Positions 5,878 to 13,838 of a stretch of 41,613 nucleotides of DNA are shown piece by piece (position 1 is the first letter of the stretch; each line of letters starts with the position of its first letter). Under the pieces are notes generated by a model. It saw only the letters and a list, made by a program, of their open reading frames with translations, was not told where the DNA came from and did not search any database. The stretch comes from a virus: positions 1-41,613 of IMG/VR virus record IMGVR_UViG_3300037106_000074; one strand, written 5' to 3'. The position numbers and the translations under genes are program-made.

Positions 5878-6240
5878 TTATGGGTGGTTCACAAAATAAT
5901 AATGAAAATCTCCTTTAAAACCATAACTATTTTCCACTGAAGTTCTGACAATAATTTCATCGGTTTGAGATAATTCCGGGACAATAAGTGGTTCTTTATT
6001 ATACTTATCAATACTTTTTAACATTTTACCTACAATAACAAACTCACCATCACGACCAGTAAAAATACCATGAATTTCATTACTTATTATATCACCATCA
6101 CTAAAAACAATAGTATCTTCATCAATAAAATTAGCAATATTAAATTTAGAATATTTTAATCGATTCTCTTTTCGTTCTTTGTATTCGCTATACGAAACTA
6201 AAATACCATACATAAAATATTGATTTCTTAATCTACTCAT
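5878..6240 (-). CDS. Unknown protein, 120 aa
   Basis: Not recognised. Its central section contains FIDEDTIVFSDGDIISNEIHGIF and its end is YYFVNHP, a beta-rich pattern similar in style to the downstream 130-residue protein. Its start lies only 77 bases from the divergent TnpB gene, so TnpB probably inserted just upstream of this gene. Confidence 0.62.
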   Translation of the reverse strand: MSRLRNQYFMYGILVSYSEYKERKENRLKYSKFNIANFIDEDTIVFSDGDIISNEIHGIFTGRDGEFVIVGKMLKSIDKYNKEPLIVPELSQTDEIIVRTSVENSYGFKGDFHYYFVNHP

Positions 6241-6287
6241 ATTACTAAATTTTTTTTATAAAATAAATAACTTTTCAAAATATTTAA

Positions 6288-6298
6288 GTATTTATACT
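6288..6298 (+). promoter_or_regulatory. GTATTTATACT element before tnpB
   Basis: GTATTTATACT lies 19 bases upstream of the TnpB ATG and, with the preceding A, forms the self-complementary AGTATTTATACT. It may be part of the transposon left-end hairpin, a promoter element, or both. The same GTATTTAT core is found before other mobile genes in this window. Confidence 0.35.
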
Positions 6299-6317
6299 AA
6301 ATAAGAGAATAGTATAA

Positions 6318-7589
6318 ATGTTAAAATTATACAAATATAAACTAAAACCGGATAATAACCAAATTATTTTATTAAATAAACATTTTGGCTGTATTAGATT
6401 TATTTATAATTATTTTCTCAATGAACGTAAAAAAGAATATGAAACTAATAATCAAACACTTAATTATTATGATAATACAAAAGCATTAACCGAATTAAAG
6501 CATTCAAATGAATATATTTGGCTTAATGAAATTTGTGCACAATCTTTACAACAGTCTCTTAAACATCTTGATGGAGCATATAATGGATTTTTTAAAGGTA
6601 GGACAAAGTTTCCAAATTTTAAATCTAAACACAATAAAAATAGTTTTTGCGTTCCTCAAGCAGTAAAATTAATTAATAATAAACTATATATACGTAAATT
6701 TAAAGGAGGAATTGGTGTTATTATTGATAGGAAATTTAAGGGAATTATAAAACAATGCACAATAACCAAAACACCAACTAATGAATATTTTGTTAGTATT
6801 TTAGTTGAAACCGAACATGTTAAATTACCTAAAACTAATAAAAGTATTGGAATAGATTTGGGATTAAAAGATTTTGCAATAACATCAGAAGGATTTAAAT
6901 ATAAAAACAATAAATATACTAAACAATATGAAAAGAAATTAAAAAAAGCACAACAACATTTATCAAAAAAAACAAAAAATTCGAAAAAATTTGAACAACA
7001 AAGATTGAAAGTGGTTAAAATATACAAGAAGATAACCAATTCTCGTGTAGATAATCTACATAAAGTAAGTACTGACCTAATTAAAAAATATGACATAATT
7101 TGTTTAGAAGACCTTAATATTAAAGGTATGTCAACAAGATGCAAGCCAAAACAAGACAAAAATGGTAAGTATTTATCCAATGGTCAATCAGCAAAATCAG
7201 GACTTAATAAATCTATATCAAATGCTAGTTGGGGTACTTTTGTTGAAATGCTTAATTATAAAGCCAATTGGAATGATAAACAAATTGTTAAAATTAATAG
7301 ATTTTATCCTTCAAGTAAAACATGTCATATTTGTGGCTATATAAATCAAGACTTAAATCTTTCTATTAGAGAATGGAAGTGTCCTAAATGTGGTATTGTT
7401 CATGATAGGGATATAAATGCTGCAAAAAACATATTAAAAGAAGGTCAGAAAATATTACTTAATGATTTAACAAATAATATTGACAATAACAAATCGTCAG
7501 GGACTGACGATAACAGACGTGGAGACCAAATAAGACCTGTTATAACGGGCACAATCGATGAAACGTCCAAAATTCTTAGCATAAGTTAA
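6318..7589 (+). CDS. tnpB: TnpB, RNA-guided nuclease of the IS200/IS605 group
   Basis: 423 residues, the usual TnpB length. The N-terminal WED/REC-like part (with YKLKPDNNQ and FGCIRFIYNYFL) is followed by a RuvC-like nuclease: Asp180 in SIGIDLGLKDFA, Glu264 in CLEDLNIKGM, and the third acidic site in HDRDINAAKNIL (Asp363/365). The zinc-binding Cys residues 336, 339, 355 and 358 are present, so the enzyme looks intact. No TnpA transposase is nearby, making this a solitary element dependent on a helper. It is inserted opposite to the surrounding minus-strand genes without breaking any of them. TnpB proteins cut DNA guided by an omega RNA from the element's right end and so retain the element in the population. 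Confidence 0.95.
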   Translation: MLKLYKYKLKPDNNQIILLNKHFGCIRFIYNYFLNERKKEYETNNQTLNYYDNTKALTELKHSNEYIWLNEICAQSLQQSLKHLDGAYNGFFKGRTKFPNFKSKHNKNSFCVPQAVKLINNKLYIRKFKGGIGVIIDRKFKGIIKQCTITKTPTNEYFVSILVETEHVKLPKTNKSIGIDLGLKDFAITSEGFKYKNNKYTKQYEKKLKKAQQHLSKKTKNSKKFEQQRLKVVKIYKKITNSRVDNLHKVSTDLIKKYDIICLEDLNIKGMSTRCKPKQDKNGKYLSNGQSAKSGLNKSISNASWGTFVEMLNYKANWNDKQIVKINRFYPSSKTCHICGYINQDLNLSIREWKCPKCGIVHDRDINAAKNILKEGQKILLNDLTNNIDNNKSSGTDDNRRGDQIRPVITGTIDETSKILSIS

Positions 7590-7615
7590 GAAGCCTAATT
7601 ATTTTAGGTAGTCCA
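7440..7615 (+). ncRNA. Candidate omega RNA / right end of the TnpB element
   Basis: In TnpB elements the guide RNA overlaps the 3' end of tnpB and runs past the right end. Here a perfect hairpin (TCGTCAG-GGA-CTGACGA, 7494-7510) lies inside the last codons and another (CCTAA-TTATT-TTAGG, 7594-7608) lies just after the stop. The low-complexity C-terminal coding sequence is consistent with selection for RNA structure. Exact ends and guide position cannot be fixed by eye. Confidence 0.45.
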
Positions 7616-7649
7616 TATGCATTATATTAAGGGAATATGAATCTTTATA

Positions 7650-7937
7650 TTATTCATTATAATCAGGATGACTTGTTAAATGCCAAAAACCACATTCATC
7701 ACATTTATAGCTTCTTACGGGTCGTATATCTTTTTTTCCCATTCTTCTATTCATTCTTTGACCATGAAGATATCTTCTATGTTTTTTACCAGAATTAATA
7801 GCTTCTTGAGCATCCCTAAATGAGGGATATTGAATCTTACCACATTTTGGTCTGAAATCGTTAGTAAATTCAACTTCTGCAAGTGGTACATTATCAATTT
7901 CTATTTTTGGCTCGGATAATGATAAATTTTTAGTTTC
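7650..7937 (-). CDS. Unknown zinc-binding phage protein, 95 aa
   Basis: Start chosen at METKNLSLSEP, which overlaps the upstream stop by eight bases. The C-terminal half has a cysteine (FRPKCGK), a basic helix and then SYKCDECGFWHLTSHP, a CxxC...H arrangement that suggests a small zinc ribbon. The CGFWHLT signature recurs in short proteins of phages and Bacteroidota. The basic stretch HRRYLHGQRMNRRMGKK could bind nucleic acid. The family connection is from recall and the function is unknown. Confidence 0.65.
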   Translation of the reverse strand, partial: ETKNLSLSEPKIEIDNVPLAEVEFTNDFRPKCGKIQYPSFRDAQEAINSGKKHRRYLHGQRMNRRMGKKDIRPVRSYKCDECGFWHLTSHPDYNE

Positions 7938-8493
7938 CATAATTTTCATTATTTTGATTATACTTTTCAATTTCATCATCTAAAATTGCCATTTGAATAT
8001 ATTCATCATCAACATTATATTCATAACATTCTTTATTGGCAATCATAATAACAACACCTTTTTTACAATGTTTTAATATTCGTTTTAAATTGGCAAAATT
8101 ATCATTATTTTGCCAAAATTTTGTTATAATACTAAGTAAATGATGTGGTTTATTAACACTGATGATTGGTGATTTTTTATCTACATATCCACCAAGCATT
8201 GGTATCATTACATCATATCGTGGATTTATAATATCTGTTTCAATATCATATTGAAATATGGGAGTAAATACAAATCTGATTTTATTAATTGATACACGAT
8301 TTTCTGATAAAATATTTCTGTTTTTAATAATTAATTTTTTTTCATAATCCGATAATACATATGAACCAATAGAATATTTTTTATAAATTCTTTTATTAAT
8401 AATTGAAGTGATTATTTTTTTAATTCTACCATAGAAAAAAATAAAAACACTTATTAGTAATAACGCAATTATTATTAAATAAATTATTAACAT
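7930..8493 (-). CDS. Membrane-anchored protein of unknown function, 187 aa
   Basis: A single N-terminal hydrophobic helix (about residues 2-21, MLIIYLIIIALLLISVFIFF) is followed by a basic stretch and a soluble domain of about 150 residues, so the bulk should face the cytoplasm. No motif is recognised. It overlaps the genes on both sides by 7-8 bases, which indicates translational coupling with the HD protein upstream and the zinc protein downstream. Confidence 0.62.
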   Translation of the reverse strand: MLIIYLIIIALLLISVFIFFYGRIKKIITSIINKRIYKKYSIGSYVLSDYEKKLIIKNRNILSENRVSINKIRFVFTPIFQYDIETDIINPRYDVMIPMLGGYVDKKSPIISVNKPHHLLSIITKFWQNNDNFANLKRILKHCKKGVVIMIANKECYEYNVDDEYIQMAILDDEIEKYNQNNENYGN

Positions 8494-9044
8494 TTCTCTT
8501 CAATTAGTTTTTTAAACCATTCATAACTTTCATTTGATTTATCACCTGTTGCATTATCACAACGATAAAATTTTATATAAAGGTCTAAACAATCAAGTAA
8601 ATTTAAATCACCAATAAGTTTTTCAGCACGTCTTTTTGCCTTATACCAATCGCCATGTCTTCCACCTTGTGACCATGCATTATATGCTTCATCATGTGAT
8701 TGAATAACTTGAAGTATTTTAGTATTATTGCAATATTTTTCAGCAAATATTTCGGCAATTTTACCATGATGATTATCACCCACTTTTGGTTTTGTATTGT
8801 CAACTTTATGTTTAAAAGTATCGTGAACTATTGCAATTAAACGTAAATCCTGACGGTCTTCATCATCAGCATAAAATTTATCAATGTTTTCTAATACTTC
8901 TTTAATATGATAAATAACCTGACCTTCTGGATGTCCACTTCTTGGGCGACCATGATTTGCACCTTGAATAAAAACAGCATCAGAGATTATTGCAATCTCG
9001 ATGCCGTTTTCAGGTTTCACGATATTTTTAATTAATTCGTTCAT
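8487..9044 (-). CDS. HD-domain phosphohydrolase
   Basis: 185 residues. Metal-ligand pattern of the HD superfamily: His46 (VIYHIKEVLENI), His74-Asp75 (IAIVHDTFKHK), His92/93 (NHHGKIAEIF) and His117-Asp118 (VIQSHDEAYNAW). The start GRPRSGHPEGQV is typical of phage and bacterial HD proteins that sit next to polynucleotide-kinase-like genes in RNA or nucleotide repair cassettes. The reaction is likely phosphomonoester or phosphodiester hydrolysis on a nucleotide or RNA end; the substrate is not predictable. Its ATG overlaps the stop (TAATG) of a kinase-like remnant upstream. Confidence 0.8.
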   Translation of the reverse strand: MNELIKNIVKPENGIEIAIISDAVFIQGANHGRPRSGHPEGQVIYHIKEVLENIDKFYADDEDRQDLRLIAIVHDTFKHKVDNTKPKVGDNHHGKIAEIFAEKYCNNTKILQVIQSHDEAYNAWSQGGRHGDWYKAKRRAEKLIGDLNLLDCLDLYIKFYRCDNATGDKSNESYEWFKKLIEEKC

Positions 9045-9115
9045 TATTTCAACTTTATTTCGAAACGATTAACCATCTTATTAATAGTTTCTTCTGGTAC
9101 ATTATGATTATTGCT
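9044..9115 (-). pseudogene. C-terminal remnant of a P-loop kinase-like gene
   Basis: An open frame of 23 codons reading SNNHNVPEETINKMVNRFEI ends in TAATG overlapping the HD gene start. The HNVPEE...MVNRFE pattern is the usual C-terminal tail of phage polynucleotide-kinase-like P-loop proteins. Stops occur directly upstream in this frame, and coding-like fragments continue in other frames to about 9190. The upstream gene therefore seems to have been deleted or frameshifted, leaving only its coupled tail. Confidence 0.35.
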
Positions 9116-9194
9116 TCATGCAGTGAACAACAATTCAGATTTCCAGACGCTGTATTTCGTTTCGACCACATGAAGTTTCAATAGTATATCTTTG

Positions 9195-9461
9195 TTACAT
9201 TATTCTAAAATTTGTCACATATATTAATTTATTATTATTACTATAGATACCATCAACAAGAATAAATTTTTCATATCTTGTTTTAGATGAAACAACAGTT
9301 TTTTCTAACATTTCAAATAAAACAGAACCTTCAAATGCTTTTAATTTATGCTTATGTTTTTCATTTTCTGCAATATATGAATAATATGTTTTTTTTATTC
9401 TTACTTTTGGTGTTGCTTTTCTAATTATTTTCCATATTATTTTGAGAGTTTCCGATTTCAT
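9195..9461 (-). CDS. Unknown basic protein, 88 aa
   Basis: Not recognised. Lys-rich N-terminus (MKSETLKIIWKIIRKATPKVRIKK) with an amphipathic helix, then a short strand-rich end. Its start overlaps the end of the NADAR gene by 41 bases, an unusually long overlap, so either the start is later or the two are tightly coupled. Confidence 0.5.
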   Translation of the reverse strand: MKSETLKIIWKIIRKATPKVRIKKTYYSYIAENEKHKHKLKAFEGSVLFEMLEKTVVSSKTRYEKFILVDGIYSNNNKLIYVTNFRIM

Positions 9462-9945
9462 TTTTTTCTTGTTTTACTTGTTTCCGTACTTCCATTAACG
9501 CTTTGCCTAAAAGATTCATACCTTGCCATTTAGTTTCATCAAGCACATCATCATTACTCCAATGCAATCCAATTCCCCATACAGAATCATTTGGATTTGT
9601 TTCAACCAATATTTTATCACTAGTTGATAATAGTAATTCTTTTGAGCGTTTATCTTGACTAAATTTAGCATAATTAACAGCTACCATTATATCAAAACAA
9701 GCAATCATCCATTTTTCAGTATTAAAATTTTTAACCATACGACCCAATGCTTTATTTTCTCTTGGTTCTGGTGTTTCAACTATTTTTTTTGCTGTTTCCA
9801 TATCACCAAAGAAAACAGCTTTTTCCCACATGAATGCTTGTTCTGTGTTAAAAAAAGTAATTCCTTTATATTTAAATTGACATATATGCCAATTTGATAT
9901 TCTGGACTTATAAAAAAATACGTATTTATCCGTTATTCGTTCCAT
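9421..9945 (-). CDS. NADAR-domain ADP-ribosyl glycosidase (YbiA-like)
   Basis: 174 residues, covering a complete NADAR domain. The N-terminal FFYKSRISNWHICQFKYKG and TEQAFMWEKAVFFGD, the central NKALGRMVKNF, the LLLSTSDKILVETNP segment and the WGIGLHW plus GMNLLGKALMEVR end are all signature blocks of this family. NADAR enzymes are known to remove ADP-ribose from guanosine in DNA and to serve as antitoxins to DarT-type transferases; YbiA acts on riboflavin intermediates. In a phage, a counter-defence role against DNA ADP-ribosylation is the most attractive inference. It has no DarT partner here. Confidence 0.88.
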   Translation of the reverse strand: MERITDKYVFFYKSRISNWHICQFKYKGITFFNTEQAFMWEKAVFFGDMETAKKIVETPEPRENKALGRMVKNFNTEKWMIACFDIMVAVNYAKFSQDKRSKELLLSTSDKILVETNPNDSVWGIGLHWSNDDVLDETKWQGMNLLGKALMEVRKQVKQEKNEIGNSQNNMENN

Positions 9946-9951
9946 TTTAAT

Positions 9952-10134
9952 CTATTTTAATAGTTTTCGTATATCTTCTTCCATTATTATAATTTCATTA
10001 ATTTTTTTTGAAAAAGAATCAAATTTATCTTTATCATATTTAGATATTAAGATATTAATAATCCTTCTATCAAATCCCATTTTTTCCAGAAAAATATATT
10101 GTTTTTCATTTAAATATAATGCTATGTTATTCAT
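9952..10134 (-). CDS. Unknown protein, 60 aa
   Basis: Not recognised. Starts at MNNIALYLNEKQYIFLEKMG; helical throughout, with a pattern that could fit a short helix-turn-helix (EKMGFDRRIINILISKY). The ATG overlaps the previous stop as TGATG, a sign of translational coupling. Confidence 0.55.
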   Translation of the reverse strand: MNNIALYLNEKQYIFLEKMGFDRRIINILISKYDKDKFDSFSKKINEIIIMEEDIRKLLK

Positions 10135-10424
10135 CAATTTTTGTTATATTTTACTGCTCTTTTATACGTACCAACACTTCCAAACGGATTATGATTATAT
10201 AATGATTTATCTGCGGTATATGCCGATATGTCAATCCAAATTTCATCACCGGATTTTAAATCAATCACAGATTTAGCAATGCTATTGTTATCAACAAAAC
10301 TATGTAGATTAACACAAGCAAGTCTTTTATTGGTATTCTGAAATCTAATTTCATAAAAATTGTTTCTTTTTACAATCTTATCAATCTTAAATAAACCAAA
10401 ATTTCCGTTAAATTGAGTTTCCAT
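10134..10424 (-). CDS. Unknown protein, 96 aa
   Basis: Not recognised. Strand-rich N-terminus (NGNFGLFKIDKIVKRNNFYEIRF) and a section LKSGDEIWIDISAYTADKS that resembles OB- or SH3-like small beta barrels. This is the last gene before the plus-strand RHH/GIY-YIG insertion. Confidence 0.6.
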   Translation of the reverse strand: METQFNGNFGLFKIDKIVKRNNFYEIRFQNTNKRLACVNLHSFVDNNSIAKSVIDLKSGDEIWIDISAYTADKSLYNHNPFGSVGTYKRAVKYNKN

Positions 10425-10507
10425 ATCGAAAATATTAAATATTATACAATATTACGAAAAATTATTTAAATTGTTGCATAATTACAATACTTTTCCAAAA
10501 CTAATTT

Positions 10508-10518
10508 GTATTTATCTA
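10508..10518 (+). promoter_or_regulatory. GTATTTATCTA element before module 1
   Basis: Lies 15 bases upstream of the ATG of the small RHH-like gene. The same eleven bases occur at 15091-15101 before the second module, in otherwise diverged sequence. It could be a promoter element or an operator for the RHH-like protein. Confidence 0.4.
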
Positions 10519-10533
10519 TACAATATATATACC

Positions 10534-10686
10534 ATGAAAGCAAATAAAGAAATGTATTCATTAAGAATACCGTCAGAACAACTGAAGTATTTACGTGATA
10601 CTGCAAAAAATAACTTTACTACAGTTACACAATTAATTTTGGACTTAGTAAATCAAAAAATGAAAAGTGATATAAAATATGAATAA
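10534..10686 (+). CDS. RHH-like small DNA-binding protein (module 1)
   Basis: 50 residues. The strand MYSLRIPSEQLKYLR followed by helices around NNFTTVTQLILDLVNQ fits the beta-alpha-alpha pattern of ribbon-helix-helix regulators. It is clearly homologous to the 50-residue protein at 15119 (shared FTTVTQLILDL). Its stop overlaps the endonuclease start by eight bases (ATGAATAA), an arrangement also conserved in the second copy. Likely roles are autoregulation of the endonuclease or assistance in target recognition; both are inferences. Confidence 0.65.
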   Translation: MKANKEMYSLRIPSEQLKYLRDTAKNNFTTVTQLILDLVNQKMKSDIKYE

Positions 10687-11512
10687 AATATGTGGAATTT
10701 ATAAAATAACGTCACCATCGGGTAAAATTTATATCGGGCAATCGAGAAATATAAAACGAAGATTGAATGATTATATTAATAATAGATGTTATGAACAATT
10801 ATTAATATATCGTTCAATTAATAAATATGGTTGGAATATGCATAAATTTGAGGTAATTCATGAATGCACAGAACCAGAATTAAATTATTTGGAAAAATAT
10901 TATATAAAGTTTTACGATACATTTGATACAAAACATGGAATGAATTTAACAAGTGGTGGTGACCACATAAAACTTTCAAAAGAATCATTACGAAAAATTA
11001 GTGATAGTTCTAAGAATAGAATTGTTTCACAAGAAACTAGAGATAAATTTAGTAAAATTCATAAATGGAAAAAAATATCTAAAGAACATAAATCAAGTTT
11101 AAGAAAATTTCATTTAGGTAAAAAACACACTAAAGAAAGTATTGAAAAGATGAGAATAATAAAATTAAATAAAAAACCATCTAATGAAACAAAAGAAAAA
11201 CTAAGAATTGTTAATACAGGAAAAAAACGTTCAGACATAACAAAAGAAAAAATAAGAAAATCAAAATTAGGAAATAAAATATGGCTAGGTAAAAAACATT
11301 CTGAAGAAACCAAACAAAAATTAAGTGAAATTCATAAGAATAATTATGAAATTTATAACCAAAATAATGAATTGGTTCATAAATTCAGAAATACCATTAG
11401 ATTGGAATTAAAGAAATTAAATTTACCTCGTGAACGTTTTTGTGAAACATATAGAAGAAATGAAAAAATAAAAAATGGTAAATATAAGGATTGGTATATT
11501 ATCAAACTATAA
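10679..11512 (+). CDS. GIY-YIG homing endonuclease with NUMOD3 repeats (module 1)
   Basis: 277 residues. The GIY-YIG domain is at residues 1-90 (CGIYKITSPSGKIYIGQS, later EKYYIKFYDTFDT and GMNLTSGGDH). A DNA-binding region of NUMOD3-type repeats follows (GKKHTKES, KKPSNETKEKL, GKKRSDITKEKI, GKKHSEETKQKL) and then a C-terminal block ending GKYKDWYIIKL that the second copy shares. Such enzymes spread by cutting sites lacking the element. The stop codon is directly adjacent to the stop codon of the Dda helicase on the other strand, so insertion left that gene intact. Confidence 0.92.
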   Translation: MNKICGIYKITSPSGKIYIGQSRNIKRRLNDYINNRCYEQLLIYRSINKYGWNMHKFEVIHECTEPELNYLEKYYIKFYDTFDTKHGMNLTSGGDHIKLSKESLRKISDSSKNRIVSQETRDKFSKIHKWKKISKEHKSSLRKFHLGKKHTKESIEKMRIIKLNKKPSNETKEKLRIVNTGKKRSDITKEKIRKSKLGNKIWLGKKHSEETKQKLSEIHKNNYEIYNQNNELVHKFRNTIRLELKKLNLPRERFCETYRRNEKIKNGKYKDWYIIKL

Positions 11513-13000
11513 TTATTCATCAATTTTATTACATAATATGGTTGCAGTTAATTCGGGTCTTGTAAGGGCAGTATAAAACAATTGATTTTTTTCACGTAAC
11601 ACCCAATTTTCTTCAAAATCGCTTAAGATGATTGTAACATGCTGATATGTAGACCCTTGCACTTTATGACAAGTTAAAAAATAGCCATAATCTAGGTCCT
11701 TGACAATAACTTCACCACTATTTCTAAGTCTACCATTTTGATATTTATCAATATTTTTCATTAATAAATTATTACGCCTGAATTCATAATATTTATTCCA
11801 CATCTTCTTATTTGATTTTGCACAATCTTTAAAAAAATCGTGCATTTGTGCATATAAATGTAAATTTTTGTGGTTATTCGTATTAATAATAAAAACGTCT
11901 TCGAATTTAAATTTACCTTTGGGAAGGTCTTCACGAATTTTAACGGGATACCCACTAATTCCATAAGAATTTTCTTCTAAACCAGACTTTTCAATAACTC
12001 GATAATCAGCAGAATTTTGAATAATTATTTGATTTTGTCTATCATTTGTGATTGTTCGATATCCGCAAATAACATCATTCACTTCAATAATATCTGCTTT
12101 ATTTCCAAAAATTGCGGTTCTAACAACATTATTTGATTGCATTACAGTTTCATTTTTCCAAGCAATTCCTCGACAAAAATTTATGTCTTTATTAAATTCT
12201 TCAGATGTGAATTTTTCCAAAACCATTTTTCTGAATTCTCTTTTATCTATAGTAAATATAATGCCCTCACCATTTATATTAATATTAGTTTTTCTTGAAA
12301 AATTACCAGCATCAATACTCGTTAAATTATTTCTTATGATATCTGCAATCAATAATATGGGATTTGTGTCAGCTTGTCTCATAATTTCAGTGAGAATATA
12401 TTTTTCAATATCTTCTTGAATAAAAACTGCAGATTCTTTTTCATTTATCGGAGGTAGCTGATGTGGGTCTCCTACGAATAATACCTTTGTTCGACTATCT
12501 TTTGTTTTTTCTTTAATTAAATTAAAAAGGTCTTGATTTACCATTGAACTTTCATCCAAAATTACAAGGCTATAAAATGTAATACGTGGTAAAGCGATTG
12601 GATTAAATTGAGGGAAGTTCGGTGAAAAATTTTCTAAATCCAAATCCGGACGTAAACCTAAAAGTGAGTGAAGGGTTTTGGATTCTTTTTCGGTAATATT
12701 TTGAATGATTCTGGTCGCCTTATGCGTGGGTGCTGATACTACAACACCATATCGATAATCATCTAATATTTTCTTTATAATTGTTGATTTTCCACTACCA
12801 GCAGGTCCTTCAAGAGTAAAAAATGTTTTATCCTTTTCTTTTAGCCATTTCTTAATTCTTTGAATAGCTTCAAATTGTTGGTCATTAAATACAATTTTTT
12901 TACCATTTGGAAGAATTAGTTCATTATCAGCTACTGTTTCTTCTTCGTCTTCATTTAAAAAACTAAAAATATCATCATTAGTTATCAATTCTTTACTCAT
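11513..13000 (-). CDS. Dda-like superfamily 1B DNA helicase
   Basis: 495 residues. RecD/Dda-type helicase motifs: Walker A GPAGSGKST (65-73), motif Ia SAPTHKATRI, LHSLLGLRP, Walker B VILDESSM (147-153), GDPHQLPP (177-184), LTEIMRQ (193-200 region) and the C-terminal motif GYFLTCHKVQGSTYQHV. Like T4 Dda, it should translocate 5' to 3' and help in replication start, recombination or removal of bound proteins. It overlaps the upstream 80-residue gene by four bases (ATGA), so the two are co-translated. The N-terminal 38 residues are acidic and not part of the core. Confidence 0.92.
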   Translation of the reverse strand: MSKELITNDDIFSFLNEDEEETVADNELILPNGKKIVFNDQQFEAIQRIKKWLKEKDKTFFTLEGPAGSGKSTIIKKILDDYRYGVVVSAPTHKATRIIQNITEKESKTLHSLLGLRPDLDLENFSPNFPQFNPIALPRITFYSLVILDESSMVNQDLFNLIKEKTKDSRTKVLFVGDPHQLPPINEKESAVFIQEDIEKYILTEIMRQADTNPILLIADIIRNNLTSIDAGNFSRKTNININGEGIIFTIDKREFRKMVLEKFTSEEFNKDINFCRGIAWKNETVMQSNNVVRTAIFGNKADIIEVNDVICGYRTITNDRQNQIIIQNSADYRVIEKSGLEENSYGISGYPVKIREDLPKGKFKFEDVFIINTNNHKNLHLYAQMHDFFKDCAKSNKKMWNKYYEFRRNNLLMKNIDKYQNGRLRNSGEVIVKDLDYGYFLTCHKVQGSTYQHVTIILSDFEENWVLREKNQLFYTALTRPELTATILCNKIDE

Positions 13001-13239
13001 TTTGTATTAGCTAAACTAAATAAATTATATAAAATATGTCTATCTATTATTTTTGCCATAAATGCTGCATTCCAATCAGGAAATTTTGGTTCAATATTAT
13101 CTTCTGATAAATTATATGCAACTTCTTTTTCAAATTGTTTGATTTCTTCATCTGTCATTTTATTTAAGAAATCTGGAAATTTATCGTTTCTAATGATTGG
13201 TTTTTTAATTAATTCTTCTATTTTAATTGTATATTCCAT
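12997..13239 (-). CDS. Unknown protein, 80 aa
   Basis: Not recognised. Helical and acidic, containing FPDFLNKMTDEEIKQFEKEVAYNLSED. The stop overlaps the start of the helicase gene (ATGA), so it may act with the helicase or simply share its message. Confidence 0.6.
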   Translation of the reverse strand: MEYTIKIEELIKKPIIRNDKFPDFLNKMTDEEIKQFEKEVAYNLSEDNIEPKFPDWNAAFMAKIIDRHILYNLFSLANTK

Positions 13240-13242
13240 TCT

Positions 13243-13653
13243 TTATTTTTTAAGACATTTTAAAGCACTAATTAAACTTTCCAATACATTTGCATTATCG
13301 ATATATCCAGCATCTTCTTCATTAAAGAATTCAACAGTATAATTATTACATCTACTATCATAATCAATATGGTCATAAACATCACTATCAGTATTATCTT
13401 TACATTCATCATTTGCACATGAAATCAGTATTGCTCTTTCATTTTTTAGATTATATACAAAATAATAATAAGGTGTGTTTCCAGATTCTTCTGCAGAAAC
13501 ATCTTCTCTTTCAAAACCTAAAGATAATAAAGTTTTTTCAGTTATTGGAAATTCTTTTATTGTTTCTTTTTTAATTAAAATTATTTTTAATTCATTCATT
13601 GCATCCCAAAGTCTTTGATATGCTTCATTTAATAATTTTTCATTGCTTTTCAT
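13243..13653 (-). CDS. Unknown protein, 136 aa
   Basis: Not recognised. N-terminal helix (LLNEAYQRLWDAMNELK), then FPITEKTLLSLGFEREDVSAEESG followed by a beta-rich section with aromatic residues (YYYFVYNL) and a helical C-terminus ending LISALKCLKK. The 'lLslGFe' strand-turn resembles that in many small phage proteins of unknown function. Probably soluble. Confidence 0.6.
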   Translation of the reverse strand: MKSNEKLLNEAYQRLWDAMNELKIILIKKETIKEFPITEKTLLSLGFEREDVSAEESGNTPYYYFVYNLKNERAILISCANDECKDNTDSDVYDHIDYDSRCNNYTVEFFNEEDAGYIDNANVLESLISALKCLKK

Positions 13654-13663
13654 ATTTTAACTA

Positions 13664-13831
13664 TTAATTTTCAGATGTAATTTTTAATTTTTTTAAACAC
13701 TTTTTACATGTTACGGCTTCTTTAATAGATGTCCATTCTTCATAAAATTCCATTCCACAAGCTGTTAACGAATAATAAGTTTCTGTATCACTTTCATTTC
13801 CATTTATTGCAGTAGCATAATGTATTTTCAT
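13664..13831 (-). CDS. Small CxxC protein, 55 aa
   Basis: ATG at 13831. The protein begins MKIHYATAINGNESDT and contains Cys25 and a Cys42-x2-Cys45 pair (AVTCKKCLKKLK). This is the common 'alphabetically small' phage zinc-ribbon layout, in which an early His/Cys pairs with a late CxxC. It fills the gap between two annotated-size genes and has the same spacing and start context as its neighbours, so it is probably real. Function unknown. Confidence 0.55.
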   Translation of the reverse strand: MKIHYATAINGNESDTETYYSLTACGMEFYEEWTSIKEAVTCKKCLKKLKITSEN

Positions 13832-13838
13832 ATTTCAA

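Noticed and set aside
6656-7180. 174-codon open frame on the minus strand opposite tnpB
   Set aside because: It lies antisense to a clearly coding TnpB, has no start context or recognisable domain, and is explained by AT-rich shadow coding.
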